A DNA stretch of 64,000 nucleotides from Streptomyces sp. RPT161 (GCF_027533845.1 NZ_JAPZVN010000002.1:682001-746000), one strand, 5' to 3'. Shown: positions 53,329 to 62,475, numbered from the stretch's first letter. Program-made: numbers and translations. Notes: generated by a model not told the origin, from the letters alone.

Positions 53329-54318
53329 GTGCTGCTCGACACCTACGGCCGGATCGCCACCGACCTGCGGGTCTCGCTCACCGACCGGTGCAATCTGCGC
53401 TGCACGTACTGCATGCCGGAAGAGGGCCTGCAGTGGCTGGCCAAGCCCGAACTGCTCACCGACGACGAGATCGTTCGGCTGGTCCGGCTCGCGGTCACCG
53501 AACTCGGCGTCACCGAGGTCCGTTTCACCGGCGGCGAACCGCTGCTCAGGCCCGGGATCGTCGGCATCGTGGAGCGCTGCGCCGCACTCGAACCGCGCCC
53601 CAGACTGTCCCTCACCACCAACGGCATCGGCCTGGCCAGAACCGCCCGGGCGCTGCGCGACGCCGGTCTCGACCGGGTCAACGTCTCACTGGACACCCTG
53701 CGGCCCGAGGTCTTCCAGCGGCTCACCCGGCGCAAGCGGCACGAGGACGTCATCGCGGGCCTGAGCGCCGCACACGACGTCGGCCTCACCCCCGTGAAGA
53801 TCAACACCGTGCTGATGCGCGGCCTCAACGACGACGAGGCGCCCGCCCTGCTCGACTGGGCCGTTGGGCACGACTACGAGCTGCGCTTCATAGAACAGAT
53901 GCCGCTCGACCCCCAACACGGCTGGCAGCGCGCCGACATGGTGACCGCCGAGGAGATCCTGCGGCAGCTGACCGCGCACTTCACGCTGACCCCGGAGGAG
54001 TCCTCGGTGCGCGGCTCGGCACCCGCCGAACGCTGGCTGGTCAACGGCGGCCCCGCCAGGGTCGGTGTGATCGCCTCGGTCACCCGGCCGTTCTGCCGCG
54101 CCTGCGACCGCACCCGGCTCACCGCCGACGGACAGGTCCGCAACTGCCTGTTCGCCCGCGAGGAGACCGATCTGCGCACCGCACTGCGCTCCGGCGAGCC
54201 CGACAAGCGCATCGCCGAACTGTGGCGCGCCGCGATGTGGGGCAAGAAGGCGGGCTCCGGCCTGGACGACCCGTCCTTCCTCCAGCCGCAGCGCCCGATG
54301 TCCGCGATCGGCGGCTAG
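53329..54318 (+). CDS. moaA: GTP 3',8-cyclase
   Basis: A 329-aa radical-SAM enzyme of molybdopterin synthesis. The N-terminal cluster is CNLRCTYC, followed by EVRFTGGEPLLRPG and SLTTNGIGLA. The C-terminal second cluster has cysteines in FCRACDRTRLTADGQVRNC. It converts GTP to 3',8-cyclo-GTP, with MoaC acting next. The GTG at 53329 follows GAGGGGAGG and begins VLLDTYGRIATDLRVS as in homologues; an ATG 18 nt upstream is less likely. Confidence 0.95.
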   Translation: MLLDTYGRIATDLRVSLTDRCNLRCTYCMPEEGLQWLAKPELLTDDEIVRLVRLAVTELGVTEVRFTGGEPLLRPGIVGIVERCAALEPRPRLSLTTNGIGLARTARALRDAGLDRVNVSLDTLRPEVFQRLTRRKRHEDVIAGLSAAHDVGLTPVKINTVLMRGLNDDEAPALLDWAVGHDYELRFIEQMPLDPQHGWQRADMVTAEEILRQLTAHFTLTPEESSVRGSAPAERWLVNGGPARVGVIASVTRPFCRACDRTRLTADGQVRNCLFAREETDLRTALRSGEPDKRIAELWRAAMWGKKAGSGLDDPSFLQPQRPMSAIGG

Positions 54319-54330
54319 TCCGCCCCGTGG

Positions 54331-54558
54331 TCAGGACCCCTGGGAGAAGTCCCACTCCTGGAGCTTCACCACGTCCTTGAGGAAGCCGCGCATCCCCAGG
54401 AACGACGAAAGGTGCTCGCGGTGCTCCTCACACGCCAGCCAGGTCTTGCGCCGCTCGGGAGTGTGGACCTTCGGGTTGTTCCAGGCGATGACCCACACCG
54501 CCGCCGCCCGGCAGCCCTTGGCCGAACAGATCGGCGTCTCGGCCGCGACGTGCTCCAT
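54331..54558 (-). CDS. small zinc-finger-like protein of unknown function
   Basis: A 75-aa protein with ICSAKGCRAAAVWVIAWNNP and a later WLACEEHREHL, giving two cysteines before and a Cys/His set after, a probable single zinc site. It ends FLKDVVKLQEWDFSQGS. Highly conserved wording in Streptomyces from memory, function unknown. Converges with moaA 13 nt away. Start MEHVAAET at 54558; a longer in-frame start has no added homology. Confidence 0.85.
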   Translation of the reverse strand: MEHVAAETPICSAKGCRAAAVWVIAWNNPKVHTPERRKTWLACEEHREHLSSFLGMRGFLKDVVKLQEWDFSQGS

Positions 54559-54625
54559 GGTCTTCCGAACTCTCAACGCTTCGTGAACTCACCGCGAACA
54601 CCTGGATGTTCACCGGAAAAGAGAC

Positions 54626-54661
54626 GACGCCGGGCAGCCACGGGGGGAGCCGCCCGGCGTC
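54626..54661 (-). terminator. terminator of the DUF3099 gene
   Basis: GACGCCGGGC (54626-54635) pairs with GCCCGGCGTC (54652-54661). It lies between the zinc-finger gene start and the end of the DUF3099 gene, both on the minus strand. Confidence 0.7.
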
Positions 54662-54783
54662 GGTCCGTCGCTCCGACGGGGGATGCGGAGCGCCTACGAA
54701 GTATGTCACGCACCCACCCCGCCACGGCACCGGAACGACGTGATTGATCTGAGCTTTTCTTGAGCTTCCGGCATGCGCGCAGG

Positions 54784-55170
54784 TCAGCTCGTCCGCTCGC
54801 GCCGGAACTCCTCACCGGGTTCCGCCCCGGCCGCTGGCTCGGACTTCTCAGGGTCCTTCGGGGACGGGTCCGCGCCCCGCTCCAGCATCGGACGCGGCGG
54901 AGGCGGCACGAACGCGGACGGCAGCGACGGCGCGTTCTCCCGTCCCGCATTGGCGATAACCACCGCGATATACGGCAGCACACCGCCCAGGACCAGCGCG
55001 ATCGCCGCCAGCACCGTCTGCACGTGCCACAGGGAGATCGCCAGCAGGAAGCAGAGCGTGCGCACCGTCATCGAGATCACGTAGCGGCGCTGCCGCCCCT
55101 TCACGTCCTCGGTCAGCCCGGCGCGAGCCCCCGTGATCCGGAAGACCCCGCCACTGCTGTGGTTCCGCAT
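54784..55170 (-). CDS. DUF3099-type membrane protein
   Basis: A 128-aa protein with two transmembrane helices (RTLCFLLAISLWHVQTVLAA and ALVLGGVLPYIAVVIANAG) after GGVFRITGARAGLTEDVKGRQRRYVIS, the standard DUF3099 opening. It has a Pro/Glu-rich C-terminal tail. Function unknown. The ATG at 55170 (MRNHSSGG) matches homologues; the longer frame adds a non-conserved region. Confidence 0.85.
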   Translation of the reverse strand: MRNHSSGGVFRITGARAGLTEDVKGRQRRYVISMTVRTLCFLLAISLWHVQTVLAAIALVLGGVLPYIAVVIANAGRENAPSLPSAFVPPPPRPMLERGADPSPKDPEKSEPAAGAEPGEEFRRERTS

Positions 55171-55353
55171 CACGTTCCACCACCTGTTGGATATGCCGGA
55201 ATCTCCCCTGTCCGGACACTTCACACGTTACGCCGCGGCTGCGCTCGCTACGAGACCGGGGCTGACCCGTTCGTGGCGTCCGATCTGCGCCGAACGGACG
55301 ACTCGGGCCCCGGCAGGGCGACCAGCCGACCCGGGCCGCCCGTCCAACCGGCG

Positions 55354-56748
55354 TCACACCCCCGGGCTGACCGAGCTCATGTTGAAGTCAGGGACCCGCA
55401 GCGCCGGGGCCGCCGCGCGGGAGAAGTAGTCGCCCCACTCCCGCGGCAGGGTGCGCTCGGTGCGCCCGGCCTCCGTCGCCCGGCCCAGCACGTCCACCGG
55501 CGACTCGTTGAAGCGGAAGTTGTTCACCGCCGCGGTGACCTCGCCGTTCTCCACCAGATAGACGCCGTCCCTGGTGAGCCCGGTCAGCAGCAGCGTCGCC
55601 GGATCCACCTCGCGGATGTACCACAGGCAGGTCAGCAGCAGCCCCCGCTCCGTCCCGGCCACCAGCTCGTCCAGCGACTTGCCGCCACCGGCGTCCAGCA
55701 CCAGGTTGTCCACCACGGGAGCCACCGGCAGCCCGGTCAGCCGCGCCGCGTGCCGGGTGGCGATCAGCCGTTCCAGCACCCCGTCGCGCACCCACTCGGT
55801 GCGCTCCAGCGGCAGCCCGTTGTCGAACACCGACGACTCGTCACCCGAGGAGTGCGCCAGGACGAACGGCGCGGATTCAAGGCCGGGCTCCCGCGGATCG
55901 CTGTACAGGCTGACCGGCAGCTCGGTGAGCTTTTCGCCGACCCGCGTACCACCGCCCGGCCTGCTGAAGACCGTACGGCCCTCCGCGGCGTCCCGGGCGC
56001 CCGAGGACCACAGCTGGTAGACGAACAGGTCGGCCACCGCGCTCGGCGGCAGCAGCGTCTCGTACCGTCCGGCCGGCAGCTCCACCCGGCGGGCCGCCCA
56101 CTCCAGCCGCCGCGCCAGCCCGGCGTCCAGCGCCAGCGGATCGACGTCCGTGAAGTCACGGGTGGCCGCCCCGGCCCAGGCCGAGCGGGTGCCGTCCGGG
56201 GACTTGGCGTTCAGCTCCAGCGTGCCGGTCGGCTGGTCATGGCGCAGCCGCAGCCCGGTCGAGGTGCCCAGATAGCTGGAGACCATCGAGTGGTGCGCGA
56301 AGCCGTACAGTTCACGGCCGCCTGCGCGGGCCGTGGCGAACGACTCGCCCAGCGCGGGGGCGAACGCCGCGAACACCTCGGAGGACGTCTCGGCCGGTGC
56401 GCCGGTGAAGTCGGCGTCCACCGCGCCGCCGCCGACCAGCGGCTGGGCGTCCTCCGCCGGGCCGGCCTCGCGGGCCGCCGCCTCCGCCGCGCGCACCAGC
56501 GGCTCCAACTCCCCGGCGGTGACCGCGGATCGAGACACCACCGCGGAGGCCGTGCCCTGCGCGCCGTCCACGGTGGCGATCACCGTCAGGGTGCGTCCGC
56601 GGGTCACGCCGTTGGTGGTGAGCGCGTTACGGGCCCAGCGCAGGTTGGTACTTGACTCCTCGTCAGCGATGACCACACAGCCGTCGGCCCTGGACAGCTC
56701 CAGGGCCCGCTCGACGATCTCGTGCGGAGCGGTCTGCCGGACGCTCAT
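55354..56748 (-). CDS. tldE: metallopeptidase-like subunit TldE/PmbA
   Basis: A 464-aa TldE/PmbA homologue. Landmarks are EIVERALELSRADGCVVIADEES, LRWARNALTTNGV, LPPSAVADLFVYQLW and GTERGLLLTCLWYIREVDPATLLLTG. TldE lacks its own metal motif and works with TldD, which carries it. Together they process peptides such as some RiPP leader peptides and CcdA-like antitoxins in other bacteria. The ATG overlaps the tldD stop (ATGA). Confidence 0.93.
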   Translation of the reverse strand: MSVRQTAPHEIVERALELSRADGCVVIADEESSTNLRWARNALTTNGVTRGRTLTVIATVDGAQGTASAVVSRSAVTAGELEPLVRAAEAAAREAGPAEDAQPLVGGGAVDADFTGAPAETSSEVFAAFAPALGESFATARAGGRELYGFAHHSMVSSYLGTSTGLRLRHDQPTGTLELNAKSPDGTRSAWAGAATRDFTDVDPLALDAGLARRLEWAARRVELPAGRYETLLPPSAVADLFVYQLWSSGARDAAEGRTVFSRPGGGTRVGEKLTELPVSLYSDPREPGLESAPFVLAHSSGDESSVFDNGLPLERTEWVRDGVLERLIATRHAARLTGLPVAPVVDNLVLDAGGGKSLDELVAGTERGLLLTCLWYIREVDPATLLLTGLTRDGVYLVENGEVTAAVNNFRFNESPVDVLGRATEAGRTERTLPREWGDYFSRAAAPALRVPDFNMSSVSPGV

Positions 56749-58274
56749 CGCCCTGCCTCCTGCGCGGTGTTGAGGATGGTGATGCCGCGGAACAGCGCCG
56801 AGGGGCAGCCGTGGCTGACCGCGGCCACCTGGCCGGGCTGCGCCTTGCCGCAGTTGACCGCGCCGCCGAGGACGTACGTCTGCGGGCCGCCGACCGCCTC
56901 CATCGCGCCCCAGAAGTCCGTGGTGGTCGCCTGATAGGCGAAGTCCCGTACCTGGCCCGCCAGTTGGCCGTGCTCGATGCGGAACGCCCGCTGCGCGGTG
57001 AACTGGAAGTTGTAGCGCTGCTGGTCGATGGACCACGACCGGTCACCCACCAGGTACAGCCCGCGCTCCACCCGGCCGATCAGCTCCCGCGTCGAGGGAC
57101 CGCCCTCCGCCGGGCGCAGCGAGACGTTCGCCATCCGCTGCACCGGTACATGGGAGGGCGAATCGGCGTGCGCGCAGCCGTTGGAGCGCTCGAAGCCGCA
57201 CTGCCTGGCGATCCGCCGGTCCAGCTGGTAGCCGACCAGTGTGCCGTCCCTGACCAGGTCCCAGGACTGCGCGGCCACGCCCTCGTCGTCGTAACCGATG
57301 GTGGCCAGGCCGTGTTCCGCCGTGCGGTCCCCGGTCACGTTCATGACCTCGGAGCCGTACTTCAGCTTGCCCAACTGGTCGAAGGTGGCGAACGAGGTGC
57401 CCGCGTACGCCGCCTCGTAGCCCAGCGCGCGGTCCAGTTCGGTGGCGTGCCCGATCGACTCGTGGATCGTCAGCCACAGGTTGGACGGATCGATCACCAG
57501 GTCGTACGCCCCGGCCTCGACGCTCGGCGCGCGCATCTTCTCGGCCAGCAGGGCGGGGATCTCGGCGAGTTCGGCGTCCCAGTCCCAGCCGGTGCCGGTC
57601 AGGTACTCCCAGCCGCGGCCCGCCGGCGGCGCCAGGGAGCGCATCGAGTCGAACTCACCGGAGCGCGGATCCACCGCCACCGCGGTCAACTCCGGGTGCA
57701 ACCGCACCCGCTGCTGGGTGGTCGTGGTGCCCGCGGTGTCCGCGTAGAACTTGTTCTCCTGGACGGTCAGCAGCGAGGCGTCCGCGTGCGACACCCCCTC
57801 GGCGGCCAGCAGCCGGCCGCTCCACTCGGCCAGCAGCTCCACCTTCTCCTTGTCCGGTACGTGGAACGGGTTGACCTGGTACGCGGACACCCATGTGCGG
57901 TCCGCGTGCACCGGCTCGGCGGCCAGCTCCACCCTGTCGTGCGGGCCGGCACCGGCGGCTGCGGTGACCTTCGCCGACAGCTTCGCCATCGCCACCGCCT
58001 GGCCCGCCACCCGGGCCGCCGCGTCCATCGTCAACTCCACGCCCGACGCGAAACCCCACGCACCGCCGTGCACCACCCGTACCGCGTACCCCGTGTCCGT
58101 GGTGTCCGAGGAGCCGGCGAGCCTGGCGTCCCGCAGCCGCCACGAGGCGTTGCGCACCCGCTCGAACCGGAAGTCGGCATGCTCCGCGCCCAACGCCCGG
58201 GCACGCGCCAGCGCGGCGTCGGCCAACGCCCGTAGCGGCAGCGCCTGGAACGACCCGTCGATCTCCTGGGTCAC
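56745..58274 (-). CDS. tldD: zinc metallopeptidase TldD
   Basis: A 509-aa TldD. The HExxH-type zinc motif is WLTIHESIGHATELDRALGYE; other landmarks are RDARLAGSSDTTDTGYAVRVVHGG, AGTSFATFDQLGKLKYGS and MANVSLRPAEGGPSTRELIG. The start GTG at 58274 follows GGGGGAG; in-frame starts further upstream enter the promoter of the fatty-acid genes. With tldE it forms one heterodimeric protease, translated as a coupled pair. Confidence 0.94.
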   Translation of the reverse strand: MTQEIDGSFQALPLRALADAALARARALGAEHADFRFERVRNASWRLRDARLAGSSDTTDTGYAVRVVHGGAWGFASGVELTMDAAARVAGQAVAMAKLSAKVTAAAGAGPHDRVELAAEPVHADRTWVSAYQVNPFHVPDKEKVELLAEWSGRLLAAEGVSHADASLLTVQENKFYADTAGTTTTQQRVRLHPELTAVAVDPRSGEFDSMRSLAPPAGRGWEYLTGTGWDWDAELAEIPALLAEKMRAPSVEAGAYDLVIDPSNLWLTIHESIGHATELDRALGYEAAYAGTSFATFDQLGKLKYGSEVMNVTGDRTAEHGLATIGYDDEGVAAQSWDLVRDGTLVGYQLDRRIARQCGFERSNGCAHADSPSHVPVQRMANVSLRPAEGGPSTRELIGRVERGLYLVGDRSWSIDQQRYNFQFTAQRAFRIEHGQLAGQVRDFAYQATTTDFWGAMEAVGGPQTYVLGGAVNCGKAQPGQVAAVSHGCPSALFRGITILNTAQEAGR

Positions 58275-58472
58275 GACGGCTCCCCCTTCCCGTGAGGCCT
58301 TCCCGTATCGTCCTCGCAGTGAATCATGCCCCTCTGACAGTCCGCTGGCGGCGGGATTCTGTAGGGACCCGACAGTGACTGCCGTCAGCCCCTGTGGGAG
58401 GCCGATTCTCCGTGTCCGGCCCGCGACCGATAGTTTCGTAGCGCACAGACGACTAAACGAAAGGGTGGGCCG
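58275..58472. promoter_or_regulatory. divergent promoter region tldD/fabG
   Basis: A 198-bp gap. On the plus side the sequence is AT-richer just before fabG (GACTAAACGAAAGG, with AAGGGTGGG as ribosome site) and holds TAGTTT (58432-58437) as a -10 candidate. No clear palindrome was found. Confidence 0.35.
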
Positions 58473-59192
58473 TTGAGCCGCTCGGTTCTCGTCACCGGAG
58501 GCAATCGGGGCATCGGCCTCGCCATCGCCCGTGCCTTCGCGGAGGCAGGAGAAAAGGTCGCCATCACCTACCGGACCGGCGAGCCACCGGCCGTCCTCAG
58601 CGAGCTGGGCGTCCTCGCGGTGCGGTGCGACATCACCGACCCCGAGCAGGTCGAGCAGGCCTACAAGGAGGTCGAGGACAAGCACGGCGCGGTCGAGGTG
58701 CTGGTGGCCAACGCCGGGGTGACCCGTGACCAGTTGCTGCTGCGGATGTCCGAGGAGGAGTTCACCTCCGTCGTCGACACGAACCTCACCGGCACCTTCC
58801 GGGTCGTCAAGCGCGCCGCGCGAGGGATGCTGCGCGCCCGCAAGGGCCGCATCGTGCTGATCTCCTCGGTGGTCGGCCTGCTCGGTTCCGCGGGCCAGGC
58901 CAACTACGCCGCCTCCAAGGCCGCGCTGGTCGGCTTCGGCCGCTCGCTCGCCCGTGAGCTGGGCTCCCGCAACATCACCGTCAATGTGGTCGCCCCCGGC
59001 TTCGTCGACACCGACATGACCCGCGCGCTCTCCGACGAGCAGCGGGCGGCCATCCTCGGTGGGGTCCCGCTGGGCCGGTACGCACAGCCGGAGGAGATCG
59101 CCTCCACGGTGCGCTTCCTGTCCTCCGAGGACGCCGCTTACATCACCGGAGCCGTCGTTCCTGTCGACGGCGGATTGGGCATGGGTCACTGA
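58473..59192 (+). CDS. fabG: 3-oxoacyl-[ACP] reductase
   Basis: A 239-aa SDR with normal catalytic layout: VLVTGGNRGIGLAIARAF cofactor motif, NAGVTRDQLLLRM, ISSVVGLLGSAGQANYAASKAAL (Ser-Tyr-x3-Lys) and AYITGAVVPVDGGLGMGH. It reduces 3-oxoacyl-ACP with NADPH in type II fatty-acid synthesis. The TTG start has an adequate ribosome site. fabI follows after 5 nt; the mycobacterial mabA-inhA pair has the same order. Confidence 0.94.
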   Translation: MSRSVLVTGGNRGIGLAIARAFAEAGEKVAITYRTGEPPAVLSELGVLAVRCDITDPEQVEQAYKEVEDKHGAVEVLVANAGVTRDQLLLRMSEEEFTSVVDTNLTGTFRVVKRAARGMLRARKGRIVLISSVVGLLGSAGQANYAASKAALVGFGRSLARELGSRNITVNVVAPGFVDTDMTRALSDEQRAAILGGVPLGRYAQPEEIASTVRFLSSEDAAYITGAVVPVDGGLGMGH

Positions 59193-59197
59193 TCGCT

Positions 59198-59959
59198 ATG
59201 AGTGGAATCCTCGCTGGCAAGCGCGTCCTGGTCACGGGTGTCCTGACCGAGTCCTCGATCGCCTTCCAGGCGGCGAAGGTGGCACAGGAGGAGGGCGCCG
59301 AGGTCATCCTCACCGGCTTCGGCCGACTCTCCCTGGTGGAGCGGATCGCCAAGCGGCTGCCCAAGCCCGCGCCGGTGATCGAGCTGGACGTGACCAACCA
59401 GGAGCACCTCGACGGCCTCGCCGACAAGGTGCGCGAGCACGTCGACGGCCTGGACGGCATCGTGCACTCCATCGCCTTCGGCCCGCAGGGCGCCTTCAAC
59501 TTCCTTGAGGCGACCTGGGAGGACGTCTCCACCGCCGTGCACGTCTCGGCGTACTCCCTGAAGTCGCTGACCATGGCCTGCCTGCCGCTGATGCCGCGCG
59601 GCGGCTCGGTCGTCGGCCTGACCTTCGACGCGCAGATCGCCTGGCCGAAGTACGACTGGATGGGCGTGGCCAAGGCGGCGCTGGAGTCCACCAACCGCTA
59701 CCTGGCCCGCGACCTGGGCGCCAAGAACGTGCGCTGCAACCTGATCTCGGCGGGTCCGATCAAGTCGATGGCCGCCAAGTCCATCCCGGGCTTCGAGGAG
59801 CTGGCGGACGTGTGGAACCACCGCGCCCCGATCGGCTGGGACCTGGCCGACCCGGAGCCCGCGGGCCGCGGCGTCGTCGGTCTGCTGTCGGACTTCTTCC
59901 CCCGGACCACCGGCGAGATCGTGCACGTCGACGGCGGTGTGCACATGATGGGCGCCTGA
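59198..59959 (+). CDS. fabI: enoyl-[ACP] reductase (NADH)
   Basis: A 253-aa FabI/InhA-type reductase. Visible are KRVLVTGVLTESSIAFQAAKVA (cofactor loop), HSIAFGPQGAF, YDWMGVAKAALESTNRYLARDLG (catalytic Tyr and Lys) and TGEIVHVDGGVHMMGA. It completes each elongation cycle and is the target class of triclosan and isoniazid-like inhibitors. Co-transcribed with fabG; a strong terminator follows. Confidence 0.96.
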   Translation: MSGILAGKRVLVTGVLTESSIAFQAAKVAQEEGAEVILTGFGRLSLVERIAKRLPKPAPVIELDVTNQEHLDGLADKVREHVDGLDGIVHSIAFGPQGAFNFLEATWEDVSTAVHVSAYSLKSLTMACLPLMPRGGSVVGLTFDAQIAWPKYDWMGVAKAALESTNRYLARDLGAKNVRCNLISAGPIKSMAAKSIPGFEELADVWNHRAPIGWDLADPEPAGRGVVGLLSDFFPRTTGEIVHVDGGVHMMGA

Positions 59960-59974
59960 CGGCGACGCTTCACC

Positions 59975-60012
59975 GGGGCCCCGGTTCCGCCCTCGGGCGG
60001 CACCGGGGCCCC
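59975..60012. terminator. terminator between fabI and the FadR-type gene
   Basis: GGGGCCCCGGT-TCCGCC (59975-59991) pairs with GGCGGCACCGGGGCCCC (59996-60012), one mismatch, between convergent genes. Confidence 0.8.
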
Positions 60013-60048
60013 TGCCTTACGCGGCCCGGGAGCGGTGGGGGCCGCCGG

Positions 60049-60741
60049 TCAGGAGCCGGCGCCGTGGCCGTGTCCCTGCGGGCGGCAGCCCAGGGGGTAG
60101 GCGCCCGCCTGGGCCGCCGCCCGCTCGCCGTCCCCGGCGCGGATCGCCTCCACGAGGGCGCCGTGCTCCGCGTAGTTCTCCGGCCGCAGCTCCTCACCGA
60201 CGTCGGCCCTGATCAGGTCGCGCAACACCTCACCGAGGTCGGCGTACATCTCGGTGAGCACCTCGTTGTGCGCCGAGGCCACCACCGCCAGGTGCAGCGC
60301 GGTGTCCGCGTCCACGAACGCCTCGGCGTCGCCGGACTCCCACGCCCGCTCCCGGCGGTCCAGCGCCTTGTCCAACTGCGACAGGTCGCGCTCGGTACGG
60401 CGCGCGGCGGCGAGCCGGGCCGCCGCCGCCTCCAGCACACCGCGGACCTCGGCTAGCTGGTCCCGGTCGGTGTCGGCGAACCGGCGCTGCATCACCCCGG
60501 CCAGTTCACTGGTGGCCAGCACATACGTGCCCGAGCCCTGCCGGATGTCCAGCAGCCCGTTGTGCGCCAGCGCGCGCACCGCCTCGCGCACGGTGTTGCG
60601 GGCGACCCCGAGCTGCTCGACCAGCTCGGGCTCGGTGGGGATGCGGGAGCCGACCGGCCACTCGCCGGAGGTGATCTGGGTCCGCAGCTGGCCGATCACC
60701 AGGTCGACCAGGGCGGAACGCCGGGGCGCGGTCAGCGGCAT
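60049..60741 (-). CDS. GntR/FadR-family regulator
   Basis: A 230-aa regulator. The winged helix-turn-helix covers about residues 8-75 (LVDLVIGQLRTQITSGEWPVGSRIP, VEQLGVARNTVREAVRALAHNG, RQGSGTYV). The all-helical FCD ligand domain follows, with LHLAVVASAHNEVLTEMY and HGALVEAIRAGDGERAAAQ carrying the usual metal/ligand histidines. It ends in a short Gly/His tail. Divergent from an MFS transporter gene, with an inverted repeat between; likely controls that gene. The ATG at 60741 follows GAGGAGA. Confidence 0.92.
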   Translation of the reverse strand: MPLTAPRRSALVDLVIGQLRTQITSGEWPVGSRIPTEPELVEQLGVARNTVREAVRALAHNGLLDIRQGSGTYVLATSELAGVMQRRFADTDRDQLAEVRGVLEAAAARLAAARRTERDLSQLDKALDRRERAWESGDAEAFVDADTALHLAVVASAHNEVLTEMYADLGEVLRDLIRADVGEELRPENYAEHGALVEAIRAGDGERAAAQAGAYPLGCRPQGHGHGAGS

Positions 60742-60797
60742 GACTCTCCTCGTGGGACTCGCGAACACGGAGTCTGGCAAACAACTGGACAGGCAAT

Positions 60798-60819
60798 CAT
60801 CCTATGATTCTATGATGAG
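60798..60819 (+). promoter_or_regulatory. candidate FadR-type operator and promoter
   Basis: A near-palindrome TCATC-N12-GATGA (60798-60819) contains two TATGAT boxes (60804-60809 and 60812-60817) and lies directly before the MFS start at 60822. The unusually AT-rich stretch stands out from its GC-rich surroundings. A GntR dimer here would cover the promoter. Confidence 0.5.
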
Positions 60820-60821
60820 GC

Positions 60822-62099
60822 ATGCGCGATGACGAGACCCTCATCCAAGAACGCCAGGCAGCCGCGGCGACCGCCAGGGGAGCGGCGTCCAGCCGGCCCC
60901 TGTCCGCCTGGAGGCGTCGGCTCGTGGTCATCGGCATGATCGCCGCCGCGCTCAACCTGCGACCCGCGATCACCAGCCTCGGCGCCCTGCTGGAGGAGGT
61001 CCGCGACGGCCTGCACATGAGCGGCACCGTCGCCGGACTGCTCACCTCGGTGCCCGCCCTGTGCTTCGCGGTCTTCGGCGTCGCCGCGCCGCGGCTGGCT
61101 CGCCGCTTCGGGCCGGGCGCGGTGGTGTGCGCCGGAATGGCCGCCATCGCCGCGGGGCTGCTGCTGCGGCCGCTCGCCGGAGGGACGCCGGTGTTCCTCG
61201 CCGCCAGTGCCCTCGGGCTGGCCGGCATAGCGGTCAGCAATGTGCTGATGCCGGTCATCGTCAAGCAGTACTTCCCGGACCGCGTCGGCCAGATGACCGG
61301 TCTGTACTCCATGGCGCTCGCCCTCGGCACCGCGATAGCCGCGGCGGCCACCGTCCCCATCGCCCACGCGCTGGGCGGCAGTTGGCGGCTCGGCCTGGGC
61401 GTTTGGGCGGCGTTCGCCGCGATCGCCGTCCTCCCCTGGCTCGGGCTGATACGCGACCGGTCGAGCGGCGCGTCGGCCTCCGCCGCGCCCGCGCCGGAGG
61501 ACCAGGGGATACGCATCACCCGTAGCCCCACCGCCTGGGCGCTCGCCTGCTACTTCGGGCTGCAGGCCACAGGCGCGTACATCACCATGGGGTGGCTGCC
61601 GCAGATCTTCCGTGACGCCGGGGTCTCGGCGAGCACCGCGGGCGTGCTGCTGGCGGTCACCATGGTCATGGGGGTGCCGCTGTCCTTCGTGCTGCCCGCG
61701 GTCGCCGGGCGGATGCGGCACCAGGGGGGCCTGGTGGTGGTCCTGGCCGCGTTCGGTCTCGCGGGGTACGCGGGACTGTGGCTCGCCCCGGGGGCGGCGC
61801 CGCTGGCGTGGGCACTGATGCTCGGCGTGGCGAACTGCGCGTTCCCGCTCGCGCTCACCATGATCGGCATGCGGTCGCGCAGCGGCCCCGGTGTGGTCCG
61901 GCTGTCCGCCTTCGCGCAGAGCGCCGGCTATCTGCTCTCCATACCCGGGCCCATCCTGGTCGGCACGCTCTACCAGCGGTCCGGCGGTTGGGGCCTGCCG
62001 ATCGCGCTGATGGCCGGGCTCATGGTGCCGCAGATCATCGCGGGACTGTTCGCCGGGCGCAGCCGTCACATAGAGGACGAGGCCCGGGCGGAGGGATGA
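60822..62099 (+). CDS. MFS transporter, CynX/NimT type
   Basis: A 425-aa, roughly 12-helix major facilitator protein. CynX/NimT landmarks are MIAAALNLRPAITSLGALLEEV in the first helix, VPALCFAVFGVAAPRLARRFG, MGWLPQIFRDAGVSASTAG and a central loop. Members carry cyanate, nitroimidazoles or unknown organic anions; the substrate is not predictable. Probably under the divergent GntR/FadR regulator. Confidence 0.92.
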   Translation: MRDDETLIQERQAAAATARGAASSRPLSAWRRRLVVIGMIAAALNLRPAITSLGALLEEVRDGLHMSGTVAGLLTSVPALCFAVFGVAAPRLARRFGPGAVVCAGMAAIAAGLLLRPLAGGTPVFLAASALGLAGIAVSNVLMPVIVKQYFPDRVGQMTGLYSMALALGTAIAAAATVPIAHALGGSWRLGLGVWAAFAAIAVLPWLGLIRDRSSGASASAAPAPEDQGIRITRSPTAWALACYFGLQATGAYITMGWLPQIFRDAGVSASTAGVLLAVTMVMGVPLSFVLPAVAGRMRHQGGLVVVLAAFGLAGYAGLWLAPGAAPLAWALMLGVANCAFPLALTMIGMRSRSGPGVVRLSAFAQSAGYLLSIPGPILVGTLYQRSGGWGLPIALMAGLMVPQIIAGLFAGRSRHIEDEARAEG

Positions 62100-62156
62100 C
62101 ACCCCTGCCGGGACCCGTGTGCGGGACCGTCAGGAAGTGGTGCGACACTGGGCCGC

Positions 62157-62279
62157 ATGCCAGTGCTCGAACCCAACCCACCGAAGCCGCAGAAGAAGCT
62201 CCTGCTGGTCTTCGGCCTCATGCTCGGTGTCCCCGCCGTAGTCGCCGTGATCGCCTCCTTCGCCGCCCACTACGGCTGA
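62157..62279 (+). CDS. 40-aa single-span membrane protein, transporter-associated family
   Basis: A 40-aa protein: a charged N-terminus (MPVLEPNPPKPQKK) and one hydrophobic helix (LLLVFGLMLGVPAVVAVIAS). It resembles, from memory, the SGM_5486-type transporter-associated small proteins found next to CynX-type MFS genes in Streptomyces. It begins 57 nt after the MFS stop and is shorter than most annotation cut-offs. Confidence 0.75.
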   Translation: MPVLEPNPPKPQKKLLLVFGLMLGVPAVVAVIASFAAHYG

Positions 62280-62309
62280 CCGACGCCCCGGCCTGCCCGG
62301 CCAGGGGTC

Positions 62310-62335
62310 GGGGGTGGGGTTGTCCCCACCTCCCC
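62310..62335 (+). terminator. hairpin after the small membrane protein gene
   Basis: GGGGGTGGGG / CCCCACCTCCCC with a 4-nt loop and one bulge, 30 nt after the stop, followed by three GGGTCA repeats (62339-62356). Confidence 0.6.
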
Positions 62336-62475
62336 TAGGGGGTCAGGGTCAGGGTCAACTGGGTGGAGTGCCGGATGGGTTGGCCTGCCGCGGCTGCGTA
62401 GCGTCGTCAGTACACCGAGCGGAGCGCGCGGTGTACAGCGACCGACGAAGCCACGCGATCCGGGAGGCGGTTTCC

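Noticed and set aside
62339-62356. Three GGGTCA repeats as a possible regulator site or CRISPR-like array
   Set aside because: Only 6-bp units without spacers; too short to support either. Mentioned only as a local repeat.
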